Both the position numbers and the translations under genes were made by a program. 30,994 bases of DNA from Kiritimatiellia bacterium (GTDB lineage Bacteria > Verrucomicrobiota > Kiritimatiellia > RFP12 > UBA1067). Below, in pieces: positions 7,281-21,398 of this stretch (positions within the stretch are counted from its first letter, which is position 1; each line of letters starts with the position of its first letter). The DNA lies in the NCBI GenBank assembly GCA_016296065.1, contig JAEDKA010000046.1, positions 1 to 30,994 on the forward strand. The letters run 5' to 3'. The notes under the pieces were generated by a model. That model saw only the letters and a list, made by a program, of their open reading frames with translations, was not told where the DNA came from and did not search any database.

Positions 7281-10171
7281 GACGGATTCTAAAAGTTGCG
7301 TTCGTTCTTCTGCTCGCAGCGTGCGCGGGAGCGTGCTTTCTCCTCGGACGCGACGGAGTGGAGACCGATCTCCTCGCGCTCGTAGGCAGGCGCGGCACAG
7401 TGGTCGAGGCGCTTGCCGAGAAGTCGTCCTCGCAGATCCGCCTGCTGTGTGAAAACGAGCGGGCTGCGCACTACATGCGCAGGGCCTGGGACTTTGACGA
7501 ACAGATGTCTCCGACGAACGCCTTTGAGCTTGTGCGCACGCACGGCAAAGGGCTTCTTTCCGCAAAGCACCGCGCGCAGCTCGAGGCCGGCGAGACGAAC
7601 AAGATCGCGCGCTCTGCCATGCGCCGCGACTATTCGGGCGTTGGTATTTTCCCGAAGGAGGACGATCCGTTTTACTTTCTCAACGACTTCGCGATGGACT
7701 TCAGTGTCCTTGCTCCCAGACTCCCGGATGGCGCGGTGCTGCTGACGGCGGATGTCCGCGGCAAGGAGGATTATATCTACGGACTTGTGCTCCGCGCGAA
7801 CAAGATTGGCGGCGTGGCGCTGAGTGGTGCGCCGTTCCACGCGGACCAGGCGACGCGCGCAACGAAGTTTCAGATATCCATACTCGGAGGCGTTTCGCTG
7901 TTCGTGGTGCTGATGATCGGCCTGTGGCTGTTCGGCAGCTACCGCTTTGTCCTGCCGACGTTCTTCGCCCTTGGCACTGGGTTCCTGGCGGGTTCTGCAG
8001 CAGTCCTTGTCCTTCCAGGGCGTCCGCACGTCCTCACCTTCCTCTTCGGTACGACGCTCATCGGACTTGGCGTTGACTATTGCTACCACGCCGTTTCCGG
8101 AGAGGCGTCGCGCGACAGAAAGTCCTTTGTGCGCAGCCTTGCTCAGGCGCTTGCGACGACGAGCCTTTCCTTCGCTCCGCTCGTTTTCTCGTCCGTGGCG
8201 GTACTGCGCGAGATGTCCGTCTTCACGATCGTCGGCCTTGCGGCGATATTCGGCTGGGCGGTTCTGTGGGACGGGAAGTGTTGCATGGCGGCTGATCGCT
8301 TTCCGCACGGAGCGCCGCGGCGCATCCGCCGCTTCTGGATGTGGGTGCGCGTCGTCCTTTTCGCGCTTGCGGCATACGGGCTCACGCGCATTTCGTTCGG
8401 AAACGACCCATCGTCGTTCTACGACATGGGCAGGCGTCTTGCAGTTTACGAGGCCCGCGTCGCCGAGGTGCTCGGATATTCCGACGCGAAGCTTGCCCTT
8501 GTGGACTTCGCGGACTTCGATCGCTGGCAGCGCGAGAACGCGGCGCTGAAGGCGAAGATGGGCGTCGAGCCGGGAGGGGATTTCCTTTCCGCGGCGGATC
8601 TGCCGCGCCAGATGCGCCTAACGTTCAAGGGACGCGAATACCTTGTCTTCCCCAGCGCGGCGGCGAAGTTCCTTTCGCCTGGGCTCGCGAGGGTTATTGA
8701 TACACGCGGCGAGCTTGCGTCGATGTTCGAGTCGCTCGCATCCGAGACGAACGTCCTGCTTGCCGTCTCCTTCGCCGTGCTTCTCGTCGTGCTTGTCGCG
8801 CTCTTCCGCAGGAGGTTCTTCTCCTATGCGGCGCCGATCGCGGCGTCGGTAGTCGCGACGGCAGGCGTCCTCGGGTGGTTTGGGATGACCGTGTGCTTCT
8901 TCCACCTCGTCTGCTTCTTCATCCTTGTCGGCGTAGGAATAGACTACGTGATCTTCCATCGCGCCGGCGGATCGAGCCGCGTCGTCAAGGCGAGTTTCCT
9001 CACATCTTTCATCGGATTCGGGACTCTTGCGCTCACGTCGTTCCCGGTTACGCGCGGAATGGGCGTCACGCTTGCCTGCGGGCTCTTCTTCTCGTATCTG
9101 TTCTCCCTGTCGAGCTGGGGACAGTTCCTGGAAAAACGGGGACAGTCCCCAACTTCTACATCCGCCGGCTGGGCCGACCAGCCGCAGCGCGGGGCGGGGA
9201 AGATTAGGATGTGGGCGATATTCACGACATACAGGATACTCGGCAAGTCGTTCACGAAGTTCGTTTGCATCTTCATAATACTGTGCGTGTATCCGTGGGC
9301 GAAGCCGGTGAGGGATGCGCTGAGGAAGTTTCTTGAAGCGGCGAGACGCCGCTTCCCCCAGTCATGTGAGGATTTTCGCTTGTTTGAAGCGGCGAGACGC
9401 CGCTTCCCCCAGTCATGTGAGGATTTACGCTTGTCTGAAGCGGCGAGACGCCGCTTCCCCCAGTCAGCGGGATGCGCCATTTCACCATTCCGCATCATGC
9501 TCAACTTCGCGTGGGCGATGGTGGACAAGATGGACGCGTGCTGCTTTATGAAGAGTCCGCCAAAGATGACGGTCGGCGGAGATTCCGGGTGGATGAAGGG
9601 CGGATGCTTCCTCCTCTCGACCCATGTCGGATGCATCGAGGTCCTCCCCGCTCTCGCAGCCAATCAACAAATCAACATTTCAACTTTTCAACCTCCATTG
9701 GTCCACGCCTTTCAGCAGATGGGGCGCGACGCGATATACACGTCGTACTTCGTGAAGCATCTCGACAGAAGCAAGCTTCGGCTCCATGCGGTTGAGGACA
9801 TCGGCGTAGAGACGGCGGTGGAGATGCAGGAGGCGATAAGGCGGGGCGACATCGTGCTTATGGCGGGCGACAGGCCGGCCGCTAGCGGATCGGCCACGCT
9901 GAGGCGCGAGTTCCTCGGATGCAAGTGCGAGTTCCCGAAGGGGGTCTTCCGCTTCGCGAAGCTGATGGAGTGTCCGGTCTACGCCATCACCTGCGTGCGC
10001 ACCGGATGGAACGCCTATGCCGTGGAGGCGAAGATGCTTGGAACGGACCTTCTCGGGGACTACGTTGCGTTTCTTGAACGCGCCGCGCTGTTGCATCCAG
10101 ACCAGTGGTACCAGTTCTACGACTTCTTCCCGGATGACAATCCGTTAGCCGGAAAGCACGCCCGTCAGTGA
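7274..10171 (+). CDS. MMPL-like transporter fused to LpxL/HtrB-like acyltransferase
   Basis: This 965-residue fusion starts at TTG 7274, the only start placing the first membrane helix (residues 7-26) at the N-terminus. Residues 1 to about 620 form an MMPL/RND-type exporter with two membrane bundles; GLGVDYCYH and GVGIDYVIFH are the paired TM4-type motifs. Residues about 635-965 resemble lipid A-type (LPLAT) acyltransferases, with the HVGCIE active-site motif (H784, E789), GDIVLMAGDRPA and a C-terminal QWYQFYDFF. MMPL exporters and such acyltransferases occur together in aryl-polyene and related outer-membrane lipid clusters, so export and acylation of a lipid is a reasonable inference. The join is odd: repeat-derived segments lie in frame at residues 615-626 (GGGGACAG), 688-731 (51-base palindrome repeat) and about 796-807 (GTTGAAAG family), yet no stop is introduced. 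No partner biosynthesis genes lie nearby. Confidence 0.85.
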   Translation: MKRRILKVAFVLLLAACAGACFLLGRDGVETDLLALVGRRGTVVEALAEKSSSQIRLLCENERAAHYMRRAWDFDEQMSPTNAFELVRTHGKGLLSAKHRAQLEAGETNKIARSAMRRDYSGVGIFPKEDDPFYFLNDFAMDFSVLAPRLPDGAVLLTADVRGKEDYIYGLVLRANKIGGVALSGAPFHADQATRATKFQISILGGVSLFVVLMIGLWLFGSYRFVLPTFFALGTGFLAGSAAVLVLPGRPHVLTFLFGTTLIGLGVDYCYHAVSGEASRDRKSFVRSLAQALATTSLSFAPLVFSSVAVLREMSVFTIVGLAAIFGWAVLWDGKCCMAADRFPHGAPRRIRRFWMWVRVVLFALAAYGLTRISFGNDPSSFYDMGRRLAVYEARVAEVLGYSDAKLALVDFADFDRWQRENAALKAKMGVEPGGDFLSAADLPRQMRLTFKGREYLVFPSAAAKFLSPGLARVIDTRGELASMFESLASETNVLLAVSFAVLLVVLVALFRRRFFSYAAPIAASVVATAGVLGWFGMTVCFFHLVCFFILVGVGIDYVIFHRAGGSSRVVKASFLTSFIGFGTLALTSFPVTRGMGVTLACGLFFSYLFSLSSWGQFLEKRGQSPTSTSAGWADQPQRGAGKIRMWAIFTTYRILGKSFTKFVCIFIILCVYPWAKPVRDALRKFLEAARRRFPQSCEDFRLFEAARRRFPQSCEDLRLSEAARRRFPQSAGCAISPFRIMLNFAWAMVDKMDACCFMKSPPKMTVGGDSGWMKGGCFLLSTHVGCIEVLPALAANQQINISTFQPPLVHAFQQMGRDAIYTSYFVKHLDRSKLRLHAVEDIGVETAVEMQEAIRRGDIVLMAGDRPAASGSATLRREFLGCKCEFPKGVFRFAKLMECPVYAITCVRTGWNAYAVEAKMLGTDLLGDYVAFLERAALLHPDQWYQFYDFFPDDNPLAGKHARQ
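9117..9150 (+). repeat. GGGGACAG pair inside coding sequence
   Basis: GGGGACAGTTCC at 9117-9128 and GGGGACAGTCCCC at 9138-9150 lie 21 bases apart, exactly seven codons, within the linker between exporter and acyltransferase. The second is identical to 1934-1946. The block adds WGQFLEKRGQSP to the protein. Confidence 0.75.
9335..9466 (+). repeat. 51-bp palindromic tandem repeat, 2.6 copies, in frame
   Basis: Units start at 9335, 9386 and 9437 with a 51-base period (17 codons). The first two differ at only two bases, and the third stops after 30 bases. Each begins with GAA-GCGGCGAGACGCCGC-TTC, a perfect hairpin, followed by CCCCAGTCA. The translation repeats EAARRRFPQSCEDFRLF at residues 688-704 and, with two changes, at 705-721, then EAARRRFPQS at 722-731. 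It resembles the in-gene palindromic insertions known from Rickettsia (RPE), though unrelated in sequence. Confidence 0.9.
9662..9694 (-). repeat. GTTGAAAG-family repeat inside coding sequence
   Basis: Read on the - strand this is a run of GTTGAAA / GTTGATT units like those at 7256-7280. On the + strand it encodes QQINISTFQP, a polar insertion in the acyltransferase between LPALAAN and PLVHAF, just after the HVGCIE active-site motif. It keeps the frame. Confidence 0.65.
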
Positions 10172-10206
10172 GCTACCAAGGCTCGGGGGCGAATGTTGAC
10201 CGCGGG

Positions 10207-10243
10207 TTGCACGAGAACGGTGTGTCATGGTATAATTTGCGCC
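10207..10243 (+). promoter_or_regulatory. Promoter for proC
   Basis: TTGCAC (10207-10212) is a fair -35 box, followed after 18 bases by TATAAT (10231-10236) with TG at 10228-10229. Predicted +1 is near 10243, giving a leader of about 26 bases with a ribosome-binding site AAAAAGGAGA before ATG 10269. Confidence 0.8.
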
Positions 10244-10268
10244 AACAAAGCTGAAAAAGGAGACACGT

Positions 10269-11054
10269 ATGGCGAAGATAGGATTTCTCGGTGCGGGCAA
10301 GATGGCGGAAGGTATACTCTCCGCTGTCGCGGACAAGAGCGGCGTCTTGATGGCCGAAAGGGTCGAGGCGCGCGCGAAGGAGCTTGCGCGCAAGTACGGC
10401 GTTGCGACGACCGGAGACGCGAAGGAGGTCGTAAAGAAGGCGCGCTTCGTGTTCCTCGCGGTCAGGCCGCAGGACGTCGACGCGCTTGCCGTGGACGTGA
10501 AGCCGCTCCTTACCGACCGACACACGCTCGTCTCCATCGTCGCCGGCAAGACCCTTGCGAAGCTCCGCAAGGCGTTTGGATCGAAGGTGAGGCTCGTGCG
10601 CGTGATGCCCAACCTAGCGCTCCGCGCTAACGCCGGTATGTGTGCGATATGCCCTGGTCCGAAGACGCCGGAGAAGGACGTGAAGCTCGTCGAGAAGATC
10701 CTCGGCGGAGCGGGCGAGACAGTTGTCCTCAAGGAGAAGGACTTCGACGCAGTGACGGCGCTTTCGGGATCCGGTCCTGCATACTTCGCGTACATGGAGG
10801 AGGCTATGGCCGAGGCCGGCGTGAAGCTCGGGCTCAAGCCCGCCGTCGCGCGGCTCCTGGCGGAGCAGACGATGTACGGCACGGCGAAGTTCCTGCGCGA
10901 GAGCGGCATGGAGCTCAGGCCGTTCATCGAGGGCGTCTGCACGAAGGGCGGCACGACCGCCGCCGGGATGGAGAAGCTTGACGTCCCCGCGTTCAAGAAG
11001 ATCGTCGCCGAAACGCTAGCCGCCGCCGCGCGCAGGTCAAAGGAGCTTGCGTAG
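10269..11054 (+). CDS. proC: Pyrroline-5-carboxylate reductase
   Basis: This 261-residue protein reduces 1-pyrroline-5-carboxylate to L-proline with NAD(P)H, the last step of proline synthesis, in the cytoplasm. The N-terminal Rossmann motif GFLGAGKMAEGI (residues 5-16), FLAVRPQDV, VRVMPNLAL, and the family signature ALSGSGPAYFAYMEEAM through RLLAEQTMYGTA to CTKGGTTAAGMEKL are all present, and the length is usual. A strong AAGGAGA site lies before the ATG. The gene has its own promoter and terminator, so it is probably transcribed alone. Confidence 0.96.
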   Translation: MAKIGFLGAGKMAEGILSAVADKSGVLMAERVEARAKELARKYGVATTGDAKEVVKKARFVFLAVRPQDVDALAVDVKPLLTDRHTLVSIVAGKTLAKLRKAFGSKVRLVRVMPNLALRANAGMCAICPGPKTPEKDVKLVEKILGGAGETVVLKEKDFDAVTALSGSGPAYFAYMEEAMAEAGVKLGLKPAVARLLAEQTMYGTAKFLRESGMELRPFIEGVCTKGGTTAAGMEKLDVPAFKKIVAETLAAAARRSKELA

Positions 11055-11068
11055 TGGCCTGAAAAAGC

Positions 11069-11094
11069 AAAAACCCCGATTGTTCGGGGTTTTT
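11069..11094. terminator. Intrinsic terminator between proC and tRNA
   Basis: A hairpin with stem ACCCCGA / TCGGGGT (11073-11079 and 11084-11090), loop TTGT, is flanked by an A-run on the left and a T-run on the right. It can stop both proC on the + strand and the tRNA transcript on the - strand. Confidence 0.9.
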
Positions 11095-11096
11095 AA

Positions 11097-11173
11097 TGGT
11101 GGACCGGGCGGGACTTGAACCCACGACCAGGAGATTATGAGTCACCTGCTCTGACCGACTGAGCTACCGGTCC
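11097..11173 (-). tRNA. ileX: tRNA-Ile(CAU), lysidine type
   Basis: Read on the - strand this is a 77-nt cloverleaf: acceptor GGACCGG / CCGGTCC, D-arm GCTC...GAGC, anticodon loop CTCATAA, T-arm GTGGG TTCAAGT CCCGC, discriminator A and an encoded CCA. The CAU anticodon could be Met, but AGCAGGTGACTCATAATC and GGTTCAAGTCC closely match the minor isoleucine tRNA whose C34 is converted to lysidine by TilS to read AUA. The anticodon stem (GGTGA / TCTCC) has one U-U mismatch in the middle pair. Confidence 0.92.
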
Positions 11174-11181
11174 ATTCACTT

Positions 11182-11218
11182 GCGGGACATTATAGCAAAT
11201 TTGCCCCCTTGCGCGCAA
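11182..11218 (-). promoter_or_regulatory. Promoter for tRNA-Ile
   Basis: On the - strand TATAAT lies at 11194-11189 with TG three bases upstream, and TTGCGC at 11218-11213 with an 18-base spacer. Predicted +1 is near 11182, nine bases before the mature 5' end. The -35 is one arm of the palindrome at 11204-11223 shared with rpoB. Confidence 0.7.
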
Positions 11219-11223
11219 GGGGG
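11204..11223. promoter_or_regulatory. Perfect 20-bp palindrome shared by divergent promoters
   Basis: CCCCCTTGCGCGCAAGGGGG is a perfect palindrome whose centre lies exactly midway between the -10 boxes of rpoB (11233) and the tRNA (11194). Each arm gives TTGCGC at the -35 position, 18 bases from its -10 box. It could be a shared -35 region, an operator, or both. It is not placed to end any transcript arriving on the + strand, as no + strand gene lies directly upstream. Confidence 0.6.
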
Positions 11224-11245
11224 AGTTTTTGATATAATTTCCAAC
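11209..11245 (+). promoter_or_regulatory. Promoter for rpoB
   Basis: TTGCGC (11209-11214), an 18-base spacer ending in GTTTTTGA, and TATAAT (11233-11238) with TG just before form an extended -10 promoter. Predicted +1 is near 11245. Confidence 0.75.
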
Positions 11246-11359
11246 TCAAACCCGCAATGTGCACAGTTAACAAAGTGGCCGCTTACCACACTTCAGGCGC
11301 ATTGGGGGCTGCAGAAACTGCAATTTTCTAACAAACGACAAAACAAGGTAAGTGTCATA
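11246..11359 (+). promoter_or_regulatory. rpoB 5' leader
   Basis: About 115 bases separate the promoter from the rpoB start. The leader is less GC-rich than the genes around it. It holds a small TGCAG/CTGCA hairpin near 11310-11323 and AAGG at 11345-11348 upstream of the ATG. No known riboswitch or ribosomal-protein binding site is recognised, and the open frame through the leader lacks coding character. Confidence 0.5.
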
Positions 11360-15277
<3,918 letters not shown>

Positions 15278-15327
15278 TCAGTGGTCAGTGGTTAGTGATT
15301 AGTGGATAGTACAACAGGGAAACTGAG
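15278..15327 (+). repeat. GTGGTTAGTG-type repeat in the rpoB-rpoC gap
   Basis: Bases 15279-15310 are a run of imperfect heptamer-like units (AGTGGTC, AGTGGTT, AGTGATT, AGTGGAT). The 23 bases at 15288-15310 match 27657-27679 with two differences. The rpoC ribosome site CAGGGA follows it. Confidence 0.75.
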
Positions 15328-19689
<4,362 letters not shown>

Positions 19690-19698
19690 AAAACGGAG

Positions 19699-19819
19699 TG
19701 ATTCCGTCAACATAAAGGGCGCGGCACATTCGCCGCGCCCTTTTGTCCTTTGCGCGAGACAATAAACTACTCGCTTGCGCTGATCCCCCTCCATCTGGCG
19801 CCCGCAGGTGACGGAATCA
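19699..19819. repeat. 11-bp inverted repeat around the rpoC terminator
   Basis: TGATTCCGTCA (19699-19709) and its exact reverse complement TGACGGAATCA (19809-19819) lie about 100 bases apart. The right arm covers the -35 region of the next promoter. The left arm can also form its own small hairpin with ACGGA at 19693. Confidence 0.5.
19714..19744 (+). terminator. Strong intrinsic terminator after rpoC
   Basis: A perfect 9-bp GC stem, GGGCGCGGC (19717-19725) and GCCGCGCCC (19732-19740), with loop ACATTC, is flanked by AAA and TTTT. Confidence 0.95.
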
Positions 19820-19821
19820 GA

Positions 19822-19843
19822 TTTTTTTGGTAGAATATTGGTG
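19822..19843 (+). promoter_or_regulatory. Promoter for outer-membrane protein gene
   Basis: A T7 tract, TG at 19828-19829 and TAGAAT at 19831-19836 form an extended -10 element. Predicted +1 is near 19843, leaving a leader of about 37 bases with ribosome site AGGGGGA at 19868-19874. Confidence 0.65.
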
Positions 19844-19879
19844 TTGTCAAACTTACTAACAAATCCCAGGGGGAATGTG

Positions 19880-20824
19880 ATGAAAAAACTGATGGTTGCT
19901 GCTGTTTCCGCCGCGGTCTTCGCGGCGTTTGCTGATGAACCCAAGCCTGCGGCGCCGGACGCCGGGGCGCAGAGCGAGGCCGAGGAGGCTGAGGCCGAGG
20001 AGGACGAGGCTCCGCTTATCTGGGGCTTCGGCTCGACAGGAATCTACTCCGGCTACCAGCTCTACGGCGACCTCCTCAACTCCGAGCCCACGTGGCAGAC
20101 GTACGCTGAGGGGAACATCAACCTTCCCTGGGAAATCGGCTCGGTCGGCGTCGGCATCTGGCTCAACACCGATCTCACCGACAAGCGCAACGGACAGTAC
20201 GGCAAGTGGTTCAACGAGCAGGACTACAACATCCACTTCGACCACACGTTCTGGTTTGACGACGACAGGGTCTGGGGCCTCGGCTACCGCACTGAGGTCG
20301 TGTGGTACTACTATCCCCACCATCGCGGACACAATCCGTCGACCCAGTGGGCGAAGGGCCGCCGCGGGCACTACCAGTCGAGCGTCTCCACGATGACGAC
20401 GATGGATTGGAACCACTACTTCGAGCTCAAGAACCCGTTTGTGACGCCCTACTTCAAGTGGGTGCACGAATACCACGAGAACAAGGCGAACCTGTTCCTC
20501 GGCGGACTCAAGAAGACGATTGGCATTGCGGACGACGTGACGGTCACCCCGACCTGGGAGCTCGTCTGGCGTTCGCACCGCTACAACTGGTGCTTCCCGA
20601 CGGCGGGGTGGTCCGAGCTCCACGGCTCCGGAATGGCCTCCTCGCGCCTCGGCTTCGACATCAGCTGGCAGTTCGCCGAGCACCTGAGCCTCTTCGCCAA
20701 GGTCTACTGGTGCCACATCATCGACCATGACCTCCGCCATGCCTGCGAGACTGGCAGCGGCAACGACTATGGTCAGTACAAGGACTTCGCCTGGGGCGGC
20801 GTTGGCCTCGCATGGAACTTCTGA
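19880..20824 (+). CDS. Outer-membrane beta-barrel-like protein
   Basis: This 314-residue protein starts at the ATG after AGGGGGAATGTG; the open frame from 19808 covers the promoter. Residues 1-18 are a signal peptide (MKKLMVAAVSAAVFAAFA-DE). An acidic, proline/alanine-rich linker follows (20-48). The remainder is rich in alternating aromatic and polar residues (YSGYQLYG, WQTYAEGNINLPW, FDHTFWFDDD, VVWYYYPHH, YFKWVHEYHENKANLFLGG) and ends in WNF, a C-terminal aromatic as recognised by the BAM assembly machinery. These features suggest a barrel of about 10-14 strands. Family and substrate are not recognised; it could be a small channel or a structural porin. It directly precedes the phosphoribosyltransferase gene by one base. 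Confidence 0.7.
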   Translation: MKKLMVAAVSAAVFAAFADEPKPAAPDAGAQSEAEEAEAEEDEAPLIWGFGSTGIYSGYQLYGDLLNSEPTWQTYAEGNINLPWEIGSVGVGIWLNTDLTDKRNGQYGKWFNEQDYNIHFDHTFWFDDDRVWGLGYRTEVVWYYYPHHRGHNPSTQWAKGRRGHYQSSVSTMTTMDWNHYFELKNPFVTPYFKWVHEYHENKANLFLGGLKKTIGIADDVTVTPTWELVWRSHRYNWCFPTAGWSELHGSGMASSRLGFDISWQFAEHLSLFAKVYWCHIIDHDLRHACETGSGNDYGQYKDFAWGGVGLAWNF

Positions 20825-20825
20825 T

Positions 20826-21374
20826 ATGGCGCTGAACGACAAGCACTATCTGTCGGCCGACGAGTACCTCCGCGATTCGTGGAGGCTCGCGGCCAGCGTG
20901 AGGAAGTCGGGCTGGAAGCCCGACATCCTCATCGCCCTGTGGCGCGGCGGCGCTGCCGTCGGCGTTACGCTGCACGAGTACTTCAAGGTGTCTGGCTGGG
21001 ACATCCGCCATATCCCGCTCAAGTGCGCGAGCTATTCCGGAATCGGCGAAAACGCCGGCGAGGTCGTGTTCACGCTCGGCGAGGAGATATTCGGCATGCT
21101 CAGGCCTGGCGACAAGGTGCTCGTCGTGGACGATGTCTTCGACACCGGCAAGACCGCGAAGGCCGTGAGCGAGCGCATCGCCAAGGCGGGCGCCCAGATG
21201 CGCCTCGCCTGCGTATACTGGAAACCGGAGAAGAACAAGACCGACCTTAAGCCCGACTACTTCGTCAAGGACGTCGGCCTCGAGTGGATTGTCTTCCCGC
21301 ACGAAATAGAAGGACTCACCGGCGAGGAGATCGCCGTGAAGGATCCGCTTCTCGCATCGTTGCTCGGCTGCTGA
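20826..21374 (+). CDS. Purine-type phosphoribosyltransferase
   Basis: This 182-residue protein starts one base after the previous stop (TGA-T-ATG), so translation is probably coupled; no clear ribosome site is seen. The PRPP-binding signature VLVVDDVFDTGKTA (residues 98-111, D102-D103) and the substrate-side loop LIALWRGGAAVG identify a type I phosphoribosyltransferase. Length and motifs fit the Hpt1/xanthine-guanine-like group, which joins a purine base to PRPP for salvage. The exact base (hypoxanthine, guanine or xanthine) cannot be read from sequence. It lies in a probable operon with the outer-membrane protein and rhamnulokinase, an unusual combination. Confidence 0.85.
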   Translation: MALNDKHYLSADEYLRDSWRLAASVRKSGWKPDILIALWRGGAAVGVTLHEYFKVSGWDIRHIPLKCASYSGIGENAGEVVFTLGEEIFGMLRPGDKVLVVDDVFDTGKTAKAVSERIAKAGAQMRLACVYWKPEKNKTDLKPDYFVKDVGLEWIVFPHEIEGLTGEEIAVKDPLLASLLGC

Positions 21375-21398
21375 GCGGAAAACACCTGGAGACTTGAA

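Noticed and set aside
9335..9466. Possible small CRISPR array (regular 51-base period)
   Set aside because: The 'spacers' are nearly identical to one another, the unit is in frame within a gene, and there are no cas genes.
11180..11359. Extended N-terminus for rpoB from 11180
   Set aside because: It would cover the promoter and leader, and the protein homology begins at ATG 11360.
11246..11359. Riboswitch or L10-type leader before rpoB
   Set aside because: No conserved motif of a known class was recognised; only weak hairpins are seen.
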